Shown piece after piece: positions 1 through 9,393 of a DNA stretch of 64,000 nucleotides; the stretch's first letter is position 1; the number at the start of each line of letters is the position of its first letter. The notes beneath the pieces were generated by a model, which was given only the letters and a program-made list of their open reading frames with translations, was not told where the DNA came from and ran no database searches. Source of the DNA: Nocardia cyriacigeorgica GUH-2 (GTDB lineage: Bacteria > Actinomycetota > Actinomycetes > Mycobacteriales > Mycobacteriaceae). Both the position numbers and the translations under genes were made by a program. The stretch covers positions 496,001 through 560,000 of the forward strand of contig NC_016887.1 in the NCBI RefSeq assembly GCF_000284035.1, in the 5' to 3' direction.

Positions 1-2503
1 CCTGCGGATGGTTGCCCAGCGAACGCTCGGCCACCGGGTCGTACTCCTCGCTGAGCAGACCGGTCGGCCCGGCCACATCCACCAGCTGGGCGAACAGCGC
101 CTCGGCATCGGAGCGCTTGCCGATCAGCAGGTACGCCTCCACCAGCCACGCCGCGCACAGGTGGAACCCGCCCTCGCCGCCGGGCAGGCCGTCGTCGTGG
201 TGGTAGCGGTACACGGTGGATCCGCTGCGCAGCTCGGCCTCGGTCGCGACGACGGTGGCCGCGAAACGCGGATCGGACGGGTCGATCAGTCCGCTCAACC
301 CGATGTGCAGGGTCGCAGCGTCCAGATCGGTGCCGTCGTAGGCGGCGGTGAACGACTGCACTTCCTCGTTCCAGCCCTTGGTCTTGACCTCGTCGGCGAT
401 CTGGTCGCGCAGCGCGGCCCATTCCGGGTGGATCGGGCGGTCGAACTTCTGCGCCAGGGTGAGTGCGCGGTCGATGGTCAGCCAGCCCATCACCTTGGAG
501 TACACGTGGTGGCGCGGGTTGCCGCGGATCTCCCAGATGCCGTGGTCGGGCTCGTGCCAGCGTCGCTGCACCGCCGAAACCATGGCGTGCACCAGTTCCC
601 AGTCCTGGTCCGGCAGCGCCGAGCGCGGATCGCCGATGCCCTGGGTCTCCCGTGCGTGTGCCAGCGTGGCGATCAGGTCGACGATCGGACCGAAGACGTC
701 CAGCTGGACCTGCATGTTCGCCGCGTTGCCGACGCGCACCGGCCGCGATCCGGCGTAACCGGGCAGCTGGTCGATGACGGCCTCGGGTGGCAGGGTCTCG
801 CCGTAGAGCGTGTACAGCGGGTGCAGCCGCTCGGGGCCGGGCAGCGTCTCCAGCACCCGGTGCACCCAGCCGAGGAAGTCCTCGGCCTCGCCCAGCGAGC
901 CGAGCGAGACCAGCGCGGACGCGGTGAGCGCGGCGTCGCGCAGCCAGCAGTAGCGGTAGTCCCAGTTGCGCACGCCGCCGATGTCCTCGGGCAGCGAGGT
1001 GGTGGCCGCGGCCAGGATCGAGCCGGACGGCGCGTGCACGAGTCCGCGCAACGTCAGCGCCGAGCGCTTCATCAGGTCCGGCTTGAGCGGCGGCAGGTCC
1101 AGCCCGGCCGCCCACGACGACCAGTAGGTCTCCGCGATCCGCCTGCGCTCCGGTTCGGGCGTCATGGCGGGCGCGAGATCCGGTGTGCCGCAGCGCAGTT
1201 CCAGCACCACCGGACCCTCGGTCGGATCGATGACGGCCGTCGCGGAGGAGTGCACACCATCGCTCTGGATGGTCCATTCGACGCCGGGGGAGCGCAGCAC
1301 CGTCGGATCGTTGGTGCCGCGCACCCGCAGCCCGTTCGGCTCGGCCTCGATGGTTACCGGCACCTGGCCGAATTCCGGTCGCGGCGCGAAGGTCACCACG
1401 GCGCGTGTGTCACCGGTGATGACGCGGGTCAGATCGGTGCGGTCGGGTGCCACGTCGTGCGGCAGGTAATCGACCACTTGCAGCTTGGCCCAACGGGTTT
1501 CGACGGTCATGGTGCCGTCGATGTAGCGCTGCGACAGCGGCAGGCCGGGGCGTTCCGGTGCGATGCTGAAATGCCCGGCCTGCGGCCCGCCGAGCAGATG
1601 GGCGAACACCGCCGCCGAATCCGGTTCCGGATGGCAGAACCAGGTGACGGTGGCGTCGGGGGTCAGCAGCGCCACCGAACGCGGGCTGGCCAGCATGCTC
1701 AGCCGCTCGATCCGGGGCGCGCTGGCACCGGCCAGCCAGGTGCGCCGCTCCTCGAGCAGGAAGGCCAGCGCGCACGACACGGCCTCGGTATTGGGCACCC
1801 GGTACTTGGCCAGGCTCTCGCCCTCGCCGACCTTGATGCCGACGTCCGGCCCCGACAGCATCCGGAACGCCTTCTCATCGGTGACGTCGTCGCCGAAGAA
1901 CACCGCCGCCGACGCGCCCTCCTGATGCCGGATGGTGTCGAGGGCGCTGCCCTTGTCGGTGGGGATGACAGCCAGCTCGATGACGGCCTTGCCCTCGGTG
2001 ACCTGCACCCCGACCCAGCAGGCCGGGCCTTGGCGGACCTGGTTCAGCGCGCGCCGCCCGATCTCCGGCCCGGCGTTGCGCACATGCAGCGCGATGCTGG
2101 CCGGCTTGGTCTCGACCGTCACGCCCGGATTCTCCGCGGCGATCTGGTTCAGCGCGGTGGTCAGTTCTTGCAGCAGCTGCTTGGCGTCGTTGTCGATGGC
2201 GTGCACGAAGCCGACATCGAACTCCGAGCCGTGGCTGCCGATCAGCTGCACCTCGACGGGCAGCCGCGACAGCGCCGCGAGATCACGCAGCGCCCGGCCG
2301 GAGATGACGGCGGCCGTGGTGCCCGACAGCCCGGCCAGCGCGCGTAAGGCGCGCACCGACTCGCCGTGCGGGTACGCCTTGGCCGGATCGGACACGATGG
2401 GTGCGATCGTCCCGTCGTAATCCGATGCGACCAACAGGCGTGGGACCCGCGCGACCGTCGACAGGGCACGACGAAGTTCCAGTGGGAGATCCTGTGCGCT
2501 CAC
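1..2503 (-). CDS. otsB: Trehalose-6-phosphate phosphatase fused to GH15 glycoside hydrolase (3' end cut by window edge)
   Basis: The N-terminal part is an OtsB-type HAD phosphatase: DYDGT (Asp28, Asp30) is the nucleophile/acid pair and GSHGSEF follows, so it should convert trehalose 6-phosphate to trehalose. The larger C-terminal part is a GH15 (glucoamylase/trehalase-like) alpha/alpha barrel, recognised by VRNWDYRYCWLRDAAL near 930-970 and by the family-typical ending GLLSEEYDP...LGNHPQ, which reaches base 1. Probably only a few tens of residues are missing. The GTG at 2503 follows AAGG and fits the OtsB N-terminus. Actinobacterial GH15 relatives include trehalases, so the fusion could make and hydrolyse trehalose, but the GH15 substrate is inferred, not seen. 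Confidence 0.85.
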   Translation of the reverse strand, partial: MSAQDLPLELRRALSTVARVPRLLVASDYDGTIAPIVSDPAKAYPHGESVRALRALAGLSGTTAAVISGRALRDLAALSRLPVEVQLIGSHGSEFDVGFVHAIDNDAKQLLQELTTALNQIAAENPGVTVETKPASIALHVRNAGPEIGRRALNQVRQGPACWVGVQVTEGKAVIELAVIPTDKGSALDTIRHQEGASAAVFFGDDVTDEKAFRMLSGPDVGIKVGEGESLAKYRVPNTEAVSCALAFLLEERRTWLAGASAPRIERLSMLASPRSVALLTPDATVTWFCHPEPDSAAVFAHLLGGPQAGHFSIAPERPGLPLSQRYIDGTMTVETRWAKLQVVDYLPHDVAPDRTDLTRVITGDTRAVVTFAPRPEFGQVPVTIEAEPNGLRVRGTNDPTVLRSPGVEWTIQSDGVHSSATAVIDPTEGPVVLELRCGTPDLAPAMTPEPERRRIAETYWSSWAAGLDLPPLKPDLMKRSALTLRGLVHAPSGSILAAATTSLPEDIGGVRNWDYRYCWLRDAALTASALVSLGSLGEAEDFLGWVHRVLETLPGPERLHPLYTLYGETLPPEAVIDQLPGYAGSRPVRVGNAANMQVQLDVFGPIVDLIATLAHARETQGIGDPRSALPDQDWELVHAMVSAVQRRWHEPDHGIWEIRGNPRHHVYSKVMGWLTIDRALTLAQKFDRPIHPEWAALRDQIADEVKTKGWNEEVQSFTAAYDGTDLDAATLHIGLSGLIDPSDPRFAATVVATEAELRSGSTVYRYHHDDGLPGGEGGFHLCAAWLVEAYLLIGKRSDAEALFAQLVDVAGPTGLLSEEYDPVAERSLGNHPQ

Positions 2504-2611
2504 GCATCCAACCTTATGGATCGGAGGAGTTTTTTCAGGGGGCGCGCATGACAATACTGTGTTGAATTCTCATCACCGACATGCGGCGATGCCCGCGAAC
2601 CGCCCCTGCGC

Positions 2612-3268
2612 CTAGGAGTTGTTGCCCAGCAGCAGGTCGACGGTCAATTCCAGCCGTTCGGTGACGTCGGTCGCGGAGGCGCGACGGGTGAGCCAGGCCA
2701 CCAGGTTCGACAGCCACACGTCGCTGATGACGCGGGCGATGGCCAGCTGACGTTCGGTCGGCTCGCCGTCGTTCATGGCGCGGGCGAAGACCCGGTCCAT
2801 CACCTTGCCCACCCGGTCTACCTCGGCGGCAGCAGAGGCGTCGGCGAACATGAACGCGCGGGTCATGGCCTCGGTGAGCAGCGGGTCGCGCTGCATCATC
2901 CGGGTGATCTGGGTGAGCAGCAGATGCATGCGTTCGCGCGGGGTCTGCCCGGCCAGCGGCTTGCGTTTGCCCTCGATCTGCTCGAATTCGCGCGAGAGCG
3001 CCGACACCAGCAGGTGCACCTTCGAGGGGAAGTAGCGGTACAGAGTGCCGACGGCGACGTCCGCGCGTTCGGCGACCGCGCGCATCTGCACCGCGTCGTA
3101 TCCGCCCTTGGAGGCCAGTGCCAGCGTCGCGTCGAGGATGCGCTTGCGGCGTTCGCGCTGCGCGGTGGAACTCAGCTCGTCCTCGCTGAGCGTGGTCACG
3201 GCGGCTCGGGTGCCCGCGGTGGGCGCCCCGTTCGAGTCGGCCGGCTGCGAACGGGAGGGGCTGGCCAT
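2612..3268 (-). CDS. kstR: TetR-family cholesterol catabolism repressor KstR
   Basis: 218 aa. The sequence closely follows M. tuberculosis KstR (Rv3574): HTH core with AVQMRAVAERADVAVGTLYRYFPSK and the ligand-domain stretch RVISDVWLSNLVAWLTRRASATDV. In the known family it represses steroid genes and is released by 3-oxo-cholest-4-en-26-oyl-CoA-type ligands. I chose the ATG at 3268 because AAAGGA precedes it and the longer open frame upstream has no family similarity. The N-terminal ~25 residues are a Ser/Thr/Ala-rich extension compared with Rv3574. It is divergent from fadE34 with a perfect KstR palindrome in between, as in M. tuberculosis, so autoregulation is expected. Confidence 0.95.
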   Translation of the reverse strand: MASPSRSQPADSNGAPTAGTRAAVTTLSEDELSSTAQRERRKRILDATLALASKGGYDAVQMRAVAERADVAVGTLYRYFPSKVHLLVSALSREFEQIEGKRKPLAGQTPRERMHLLLTQITRMMQRDPLLTEAMTRAFMFADASAAAEVDRVGKVMDRVFARAMNDGEPTERQLAIARVISDVWLSNLVAWLTRRASATDVTERLELTVDLLLGNNS

Positions 3269-3423
3269 TGGTGCTGGTCCTTTCGTGTCGGGTCGCGGCG
3301 GAGTGTGCGCGGCCCGCGTGGATTCGCGGGGTGCCACTCGCGCCGGACCCGCTCGGTCGGTGGGTCGTACGCGTTCGATCCTGTGGACGAAAGCATCGCT
3401 TGACTTCCGCCCGGCCAGGATAT

Positions 3424-3437
3424 TAGAACATGTTCTA
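3424..3437. promoter_or_regulatory. KstR operator between kstR and fadE34
   Basis: TAGAACATGTTCTA is a perfect 14-bp palindrome matching the known KstR consensus TnnAACnnGTTnnA. It lies 36 bp before fadE34 and about 155 bp before kstR, positioned to control both divergent units. Confidence 0.9.
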
Positions 3438-3472
3438 GGTGTGGGAGTCACGCCGGAAAGGCGGTATGTACT

Positions 3473-5731
3473 GTGACCATCGCCACCACTGACGAGCATA
3501 AAGCCGTTCAGGAGTCGATGAGCGGATGGGCTGCAGCGGTACGTCCGATTGCAACAATGCGGGACGACAAGACCGGCTTCTGGCGCACGTACTGGGATCA
3601 GCTGACCGAACTCGGGATCTTCCGGGTGGCCGTCGACGAGCAGGCGGGCGGCGCGGGTGGATCGATCACCGATCTCGCCGTCCTGGTGGAGCAGGCCGCG
3701 CATGATCTGGTGGGCGGGCCGGTGCTCACCACCGCGGTGGCCGGCGTGGTGACCGGCGGGCGACTGGACGAACAGCAGCCGTGTGGTGTCGCGCTCGACA
3801 CCGTTGTCGAGTCGGCGAGCAGCTTATCGGCTGTGGATCGTGCGGTGCAGACCGAAGCCGGTGAGCTGGTGCTCAGCGGGGTCTGGGAGAGCGTGCTCGG
3901 CGCCGCGCCCGGCACCGCGGTCCTGCTGCCGGTGCGGGTTGCCGAGGGTTCGCGCTGGTGTCTGGTTCCCGCTGACGCTGCCGGCCTGACCATCGAACCG
4001 CTGGACCCGCTCGACCCGAGCACCCCGCTGGCCCGGGTGCGCTGTGCCGATGTGCCGGTGCCCGCCGCGGACGTGTTCGCTCCCGCCTTCGCCGTCGAAG
4101 ACCTGCTCGTGCTGCTGGTCACCGCCGAGCTGGCCGGTGTCGCCGGGTGGTGCCTGGAGACCGCGGTCGAATACGCCAAGGTGCGTGAGCAATTCGGCAA
4201 GCCGATCGGCAGTTTCCAGGCCGTCAAGCACATCTGCGCCTGGATGCTGTGCCGAACCGAACTGATCCGCGCGGTCGCCGCAGACGCGGCCGCGGCGGCC
4301 GACGACGCCCGTGCGGGAGCCGGCGCCGAACTCCCGATCGCGACCGCCGTCGCCGCCGCCATCTCCCTCGACGCCGCGGTCGACACCGCCAAGGACTGCA
4401 TCCAGGTCCTCGGTGGCATCGGCTTCACCTGGGAACACGACGCGCACTTCTACCTGCGCCGCGCGGTCGCGCTACGGCAGCTGCTCGGCAGTGGCGGCTA
4501 CTGGCGCGCCCGCGTGACCGAACTGACCAGGGCGGGTGCGCGTCGCACCACCGGTGCCGACCGGATCCTCGCCGACGTCGCCGCCGACACCGGATCCTCC
4601 GGCGAAGGGGTGGGCGCGGCTGTGGGTGTGGCGGCCGCGGTCGGCAATGTCGCCGCGGTGTCGCTCGAGGTCGGCGAGGCCGCAACCGGATTGGCCGCCG
4701 AGGTCGCGAAGATCGCTGCCCTGCCCGTCGATCAACAGCGCAAGGCGCTGGTCGAGGCCGGTCTGGTCATGCCGCATTGGCCCAAGCCGTACGGCCGCGG
4801 CGCCGATCCGATGACGGGTCTGGTGATCTCCGAGGAACTCGCCCGCGCCGGGCTGGAGGTGCCGGACCTGGCCATCGGCGGCTGGGCCGTACCGACCCTG
4901 CTGCAACACGGCACCCCGGAGCAGATCGAACGGTTCGTCTGGCCGACGCTGCACGAAGAGGTCATCTGGTGCCAGCTGTTCAGCGAGCCGGGCGCCGGTT
5001 CCGATCTGGCCGCCCTGCGCACCACCGCCACCAAGGTCGACGGCGGCTGGATGCTGCGCGGGCAGAAGGTGTGGACCTCCCTCGCCGACGCCGCCAACTG
5101 GGGCATCTGCCTGGCGCGCACCGATCCGGAGGCGCCCAAGCACAAGGGCATCAGCTACTTCCTGGTCGATATGCGCAGCGCCGGCATCGAGATCCGTCCG
5201 CTGGTGCAGATCACCGGGGAGGCCCGCTTCAGCGAGGTCTTCCTCGACGACGTCTTCGTGCCCGACGACTGCGTGGTCGGCGCGCTCGGCAACGGCTGGA
5301 AGATCTCCCGGTCCACCCTGTCCGCCGAGCGGATCGCCATGGGCGGCAAGGGGATCGGTCAGGTGCTGGAGGAATTGGTCGACAAACTGCCCGCGACCGG
5401 TCCGGGCGCCGAGCTGATCAGTGACCGCCTCGGCCGGTTCGTCGCCGATGCGACGGCCGGTCTGCTGCTGGAGCAGCGCGGCGCTGCCCGGATCCTGGCC
5501 GGTGCCGATGCTGGTCCGCAGAGCAGCGTGCGCAAGCTCGTCGGTGTGCGGCATCGGCAGGAGGTCGCCGAGTTCGCGGTCGAAGTGACGGGCACGGCGG
5601 GTGCGCTGGAGACCGAGGCGACCAAGGAGTTCCTGCTCACCCGCTGCCTGTCGATCGCGGGTGGCACCGAGCAGATCCTGCTCACCCTGGCCGGTGAGCG
5701 GATCCTCGGGCTGCCCAGGGACGGCAGCTGA
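3473..5731 (+). CDS. fadE34: Two-domain acyl-CoA dehydrogenase FadE34 (ChsE3 type), steroid side chain
   Basis: 752 aa with two acyl-CoA dehydrogenase domains in tandem, roughly residues 1-345 and 420-752, joined by an Ala/Val/Gly-rich linker. Domain 1 ends with GGIGFTWEHDAHFYLRR; domain 2 carries ELWCQ-like WCQLFSEPGAGSDLA, the flavin-site QKVWTS and GGTEQ (Glu733 candidate base) before ERILGLPRDG. In M. tuberculosis the equivalent (Rv3573c, about 711 aa) dehydrogenates C5 side-chain steroid-CoA. The GTG start follows GGAAAGG. Here it heads the operon that continues with fadE28-fadE29-chsH2-chsH1-ltp2, unlike M. tuberculosis where those genes follow cyp125. Confidence 0.92.
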   Translation: MTIATTDEHKAVQESMSGWAAAVRPIATMRDDKTGFWRTYWDQLTELGIFRVAVDEQAGGAGGSITDLAVLVEQAAHDLVGGPVLTTAVAGVVTGGRLDEQQPCGVALDTVVESASSLSAVDRAVQTEAGELVLSGVWESVLGAAPGTAVLLPVRVAEGSRWCLVPADAAGLTIEPLDPLDPSTPLARVRCADVPVPAADVFAPAFAVEDLLVLLVTAELAGVAGWCLETAVEYAKVREQFGKPIGSFQAVKHICAWMLCRTELIRAVAADAAAAADDARAGAGAELPIATAVAAAISLDAAVDTAKDCIQVLGGIGFTWEHDAHFYLRRAVALRQLLGSGGYWRARVTELTRAGARRTTGADRILADVAADTGSSGEGVGAAVGVAAAVGNVAAVSLEVGEAATGLAAEVAKIAALPVDQQRKALVEAGLVMPHWPKPYGRGADPMTGLVISEELARAGLEVPDLAIGGWAVPTLLQHGTPEQIERFVWPTLHEEVIWCQLFSEPGAGSDLAALRTTATKVDGGWMLRGQKVWTSLADAANWGICLARTDPEAPKHKGISYFLVDMRSAGIEIRPLVQITGEARFSEVFLDDVFVPDDCVVGALGNGWKISRSTLSAERIAMGGKGIGQVLEELVDKLPATGPGAELISDRLGRFVADATAGLLLEQRGAARILAGADAGPQSSVRKLVGVRHRQEVAEFAVEVTGTAGALETEATKEFLLTRCLSIAGGTEQILLTLAGERILGLPRDGS

Positions 5732-5784
5732 ATGCGTGCACAGGACACGGGGCCGGTGGCTTCGAGGAACGACTGGAGATAAGC

Positions 5785-6846
5785 GTGGACTTCACCAGAG
5801 ACGAGGCCCAAGACGCCGTGGCCGAGGTCGTCGTGAGCTTGCTGGAACGGGAATCGGCCCGCGAGGCCGACCTGTGGCAGCCGTTCGTCGACACCGGACT
5901 GCCCGCGGTGGCGCTGCCGGAACGCTTCGGCGGTGACGAGATGGGCGTGTCCGCGGTCTCGGTGCTGCTGACCGAACTGGCCATCGACGCCGTCGCGATC
6001 CCGGCGCTGCCGACCTTCGGCTTCGGCGTGCTAGCCCTGCTCGGTGCGCCGGATTCAGTGGCGGAGAAGGTATTCCCCGCTGTTGCCGAGGGCGCCGTGC
6101 TCACCGCCGCGCTGCACGAACTCGGCGACCCGTTCACCACCAAACCGGCCACCAAGGCCGTCGCCGAGGGCGACAAGGTGCGCATCACCGGCCACAAGGT
6201 GGCGGTGCCCTACGCCGAGCAGGCCCGCTGGATCCTGGTGCCCACCGAAGCCGGCGTGGCCGTGGTCGACGCGGCCGCCGCAGGCATCACCCGCACCGCC
6301 TCGCCGGTCTCGGGGGCGATGCCGGAGTACACGCTGCATTTCGATTCGGTCGAGATCCCGGCCGACTGGCTGCTGCCCGACGCGCTCGCCGAACTGCACC
6401 GCGCGGCGCTGGCGTCGATCGGCGCCGCCGCCGACGGCTTGCTCGAGGGTGCGCTGAAGCTCACCGCCGAGCATGTGCGCACCCGGCATCAGTTCGGCAG
6501 GCCGCTGGCCGAGTTCCAGGCGGTGGCCCAGCAGATCGCCGACCTCTACGTGGTCTCGCGCACCCTGCACGCCGCCGCTGTCTCCGCGAACTGGGCGCTC
6601 GCTCAGGAGGATTCGAGCCCCGATCACCAGTCCAGGATCGACGACGATCTGGACGTACTCGCCTACACCGTGGCCGCGGAACTGCCGCGCGCCATGCAGA
6701 AGTGCCATCACCTGCACGGTGGCATCGGCGTCGACGTGACGCATGCGATGCACCGCTACTACTCCCAGGCCAAAGACCTCGCCCGCTGGCTGGGCGGCGA
6801 GTCGCTGCGCCTCGACCGATTGGGGGCCAGATGTTCATCGATCTGA
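5785..6846 (+). CDS. fadE28: Acyl-CoA dehydrogenase FadE28 (ChsE2), C3 side-chain steroid-CoA
   Basis: 353 aa, comparable to Rv3544c (339 aa). The end HHLHGGIGVDVTHAMHRYYSQAKDL...LGARCSSI is characteristic of ChsE2. In the known system ChsE1 and ChsE2 form an alpha2-beta2 heterotetramer that dehydrogenates 3-oxo-4-pregnene-20-carboxyl-CoA; this subunit contributes part of the FAD site. The GTG start has GGAGAT upstream. Its last 16 bases overlap the fadE29 start, so the two subunits are translationally coupled, consistent with stoichiometric assembly. Confidence 0.93.
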   Translation: MDFTRDEAQDAVAEVVVSLLERESAREADLWQPFVDTGLPAVALPERFGGDEMGVSAVSVLLTELAIDAVAIPALPTFGFGVLALLGAPDSVAEKVFPAVAEGAVLTAALHELGDPFTTKPATKAVAEGDKVRITGHKVAVPYAEQARWILVPTEAGVAVVDAAAAGITRTASPVSGAMPEYTLHFDSVEIPADWLLPDALAELHRAALASIGAAADGLLEGALKLTAEHVRTRHQFGRPLAEFQAVAQQIADLYVVSRTLHAAAVSANWALAQEDSSPDHQSRIDDDLDVLAYTVAAELPRAMQKCHHLHGGIGVDVTHAMHRYYSQAKDLARWLGGESLRLDRLGARCSSI

Positions 6847-7994
6847 CCATCGAGCAGCGCAAGCTGCGTGACGAATTACGTTCCTACTTCGCCGATCTCG
6901 TCACGCCCGAAGAAGAGGCCGCGATGGCGGTCAACCGGCACGGCGACGCCTACCGCGAGGTGGTGCGCCGGATGGGCCGCGACGGGTGGCTCGGCGTCGG
7001 CTGGCCCAAGGAATACGGCGGCCAGGGTTTCGGCCCGGTCGAGCAGCAGATCTTCTTCAACGAGGCCGTGCGCGCCGACGTGCCGTTGCCGCTGGTCACC
7101 CTGCTCACCGTGGGCCCGACCCTGCAACAGTTCGGTACCGAGGAGCAGAAGCAGAAGTTCCTGCCCGGCATCCTGTCCGGCGATATCCACTTCGCCATCG
7201 GCTACTCCGAACCGGAGGCGGGCACCGACCTGGCGGCCTTGCGCACCAGCGCGGTGCGCGACGAATCCGGCGACTGGATCGTCAACGGGCAGAAGATCTT
7301 CACCACCGGCGCGCACGAGGCCGATTACGTCTGGCTGGCCTGCCGCACCGGTTCGGTGGAATCGCGGCACCGCGGCATCACCATCCTGATCGCCGACACC
7401 AAAGATCCCGGCTACTCCTGGACGCCGATCATCACCTGCGACGGCGCCCACCACACCAACGCGACCTACTTCGACAATGTCCGGGTCCCGGCGAACATGC
7501 TGGTCGGCGAGGAGAACCGGGGCTGGAAGCTGATCACCACCCAGCTCAACCACGAGCGGGTCAGCCTCGGGCCGTCCGGCAAGATCGAACAGCTCTACGA
7601 CAAGGCCGTCACCTGGGCGCGCCCCCGCGGCCTGCTCGACGAGCCCGATGTGTGCCGCTCCCTGGGCCGCGTCCACGCCATGGTGCGGTTGAACGAGCTG
7701 CTGAACTGGCAGGTCGCCGCCACCCACGGCAGCGGTGACGAATCCCAGGTGATCGCCGATGCCTCCGCCACCAAGGTCTTCTCCACCGAATCGCTGCAAG
7801 AGGCGGGCCGGCTGGTCGAGGAGATCGTCGGCCGCTACGGCGATCCGGCCGATCCGGCCACCGCCGAACTGCTGACCTGGCTGGATCGGCGCACCAAACA
7901 GAACCTGGTGGTCACCTTCGGCGGCGGCGTCAACGAGGTCATGCGCGAGCTCGTCGCCACCGCAGGCCTGCGCTTGCCGCGCGTGCCCCGATAG
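6831..7994 (+). CDS. fadE29: Acyl-CoA dehydrogenase FadE29 (ChsE1), partner of FadE28
   Basis: 387 aa, the same length as Rv3543c. Visible ACAD features are GWLGVGWPKEYGGQG, the substrate/flavin motif YSEPEAGTDLAALRTSA, and NGQKIFTTGAHEADYVW. The ATG at 6831 was chosen over a longer upstream frame because it matches the family N-terminus (MFIDLTIEQ...) and gives the usual 16-bp overlap with fadE28. Together with FadE28 it should introduce the double bond in the last three-carbon side-chain intermediate that ChsH1-ChsH2 then hydrates. Confidence 0.94.
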   Translation: MFIDLTIEQRKLRDELRSYFADLVTPEEEAAMAVNRHGDAYREVVRRMGRDGWLGVGWPKEYGGQGFGPVEQQIFFNEAVRADVPLPLVTLLTVGPTLQQFGTEEQKQKFLPGILSGDIHFAIGYSEPEAGTDLAALRTSAVRDESGDWIVNGQKIFTTGAHEADYVWLACRTGSVESRHRGITILIADTKDPGYSWTPIITCDGAHHTNATYFDNVRVPANMLVGEENRGWKLITTQLNHERVSLGPSGKIEQLYDKAVTWARPRGLLDEPDVCRSLGRVHAMVRLNELLNWQVAATHGSGDESQVIADASATKVFSTESLQEAGRLVEEIVGRYGDPADPATAELLTWLDRRTKQNLVVTFGGGVNEVMRELVATAGLRLPRVPR

Positions 7995-8023
7995 CCAGCA
8001 ACGAACCAACGAAGGAGCAGCGC

Positions 8024-8971
8024 GTGCCGGAAACACTCACTCCGGAAGCGATCGTCGCGGCCGGCGAGAAGATCATCGCGGCGGGCGAATCCTCGCACCG
8101 CGCGGGCCGCGACCCGGTCAACCAGCCGATGATCAACAACTGGCTGGAGGCGATCGGCGACAAGAACCCGGTCTACGTCGACGAGGAGGCCGCCCGCGCC
8201 GCCGGTTTCGCCGGCATCGTCGCCCCGCCCGCGATGGCGCAGGTGTGGACCATGCCGGGCCTGCACGGGCAGCGGTCGCCGGACGATCCGATGAACGCCA
8301 CCATGGCGCTGCTCGACGACGCCGGCTACACCTCGGTCGTCGGTACCAACTGCGAGCAGACCTACTACCGGTACCTGGTGCCTGGCGAGCAGGTCACCGT
8401 CACCAGCGCGCTCACCGACATCACCGGGCCCAAGCGCACCGGGCTGGGGGAGGGCTGGTTCATCACCTTCGCCACCCGCTGGTACGTCGGTGACGAGCTG
8501 GTCACCGAAATGCTGTTCCGCATGCTGAAATTCGCGCCCGGCACCGGCAAGCCGGCCGCCGAGCCCGAGCCCGATCTGTCGGCCCGGGTGCGTCCGCTGG
8601 TCTCGCGCGACACCGAATTCTTCTGGGCCGGAACGCGTGCCGGTGAACTGCGCATCCAGCGCATGCCCGACGGGACCCTGCGCCATCCGCCGGTGCCCGC
8701 GATCTGGCAGGACAAATCCGAACCCGTCGACTACCAGGTCGCTTCCGGGCGCGGCACGGTGTTCAGCTACGTCGTCCATCACGCGCCGAAGGTGCCCGGC
8801 CGTCAGCTGCCGTTCGTAGTGGCGCTGGTTGAACTGGAGGAAGGGGTGCGCATGCTCGGCGAACTGCGCGGCATCGAACCCGACAAGGTCGAGGTCGGGC
8901 TGCCGGTGCAGGTGGACTTCGAGAAGCTCGACGACGAGACGGCGCTGCCGTTCTGGAAGGTGATCGCGTGA
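8024..8971 (+). CDS. chsH2: Enoyl-CoA hydratase subunit ChsH2 (MaoC-like plus DUF35)
   Basis: 315 aa, close to Rv3542c (311 aa). The N-terminal half is a MaoC/hot-dog fold (NNWLEAIGDKNPVYVDEEAARAAGFAGIVAPPAM); the C-terminal third, from about residue 200 (SRDTEFFWAGTRAGELRIQR), is a DUF35 OB-fold-type domain. In M. tuberculosis ChsH1-ChsH2 hydrates the 17-propenoyl-CoA product of ChsE1-ChsE2, and the DUF35 part docks the aldolase Ltp2, encoded two genes downstream. GTG start with AAGGAG. The final TGA overlaps chsH1 (GTGA). Confidence 0.94.
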   Translation: MPETLTPEAIVAAGEKIIAAGESSHRAGRDPVNQPMINNWLEAIGDKNPVYVDEEAARAAGFAGIVAPPAMAQVWTMPGLHGQRSPDDPMNATMALLDDAGYTSVVGTNCEQTYYRYLVPGEQVTVTSALTDITGPKRTGLGEGWFITFATRWYVGDELVTEMLFRMLKFAPGTGKPAAEPEPDLSARVRPLVSRDTEFFWAGTRAGELRIQRMPDGTLRHPPVPAIWQDKSEPVDYQVASGRGTVFSYVVHHAPKVPGRQLPFVVALVELEEGVRMLGELRGIEPDKVEVGLPVQVDFEKLDDETALPFWKVIA

Positions 8972-9393
8972 CTGCCACGATCGAACCGGCGACCATCGCG
9001 GTCGGGACCGAATTGCCGGAGCTGGTGATCCACGCCGATCCCACCTTCGTCATCAGTTCCGCGCTGGCCACCCGGGATTTCCAGGATGTGCACCACGATC
9101 GTGACAAGGCGGTCGAGCGCGGCTCCAAGGACATCTTCGTCAATATCCTCACCGATACCGGCCTGGTGCAGCGGTTCGTCACCGATTGGTCGGGGCCGCG
9201 CACGATCGTCAAGAAGATCGCGCTGCGCCTCGGTGTTCCGCTCTACGCCGGCGACACCCTCACCCTCACCGGCAAGGTCTCCGCGATCGAGGGCGACGAC
9301 ATCCACATCGCCGTCACCGGGCGCGACAGCCTGGGCGACCACATCGTCGCCACCGCCGTGATCGCCATTCGTTCTTCGGAAGCAGGTGCCTAG
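8968..9393 (+). CDS. chsH1: MaoC-like hydratase subunit ChsH1
   Basis: 141 aa hot-dog protein. The segment ATRDFQDVHHDRDKAVERGSKDIFVNILTD contains the hydratase-type Asp/His pair expected of the catalytic subunit of the ChsH1-ChsH2 heterotetramer (Rv3541c equivalent, 129 aa). The GTG start overlaps the chsH2 stop by 4 bp, and the stop codon directly abuts the ltp2 ATG, giving a tight chsH2-chsH1-ltp2 translational chain. Confidence 0.93.
   Translation: MTATIEPATIAVGTELPELVIHADPTFVISSALATRDFQDVHHDRDKAVERGSKDIFVNILTDTGLVQRFVTDWSGPRTIVKKIALRLGVPLYAGDTLTLTGKVSAIEGDDIHIAVTGRDSLGDHIVATAVIAIRSSEAGA

Noticed and set aside
8..2347. 779-codon plus-strand ORF opposite otsB-GH15
   Set aside because: It is an antisense shadow produced by third-position G/C bias; the minus frame encodes clear OtsB and GH15 motifs.
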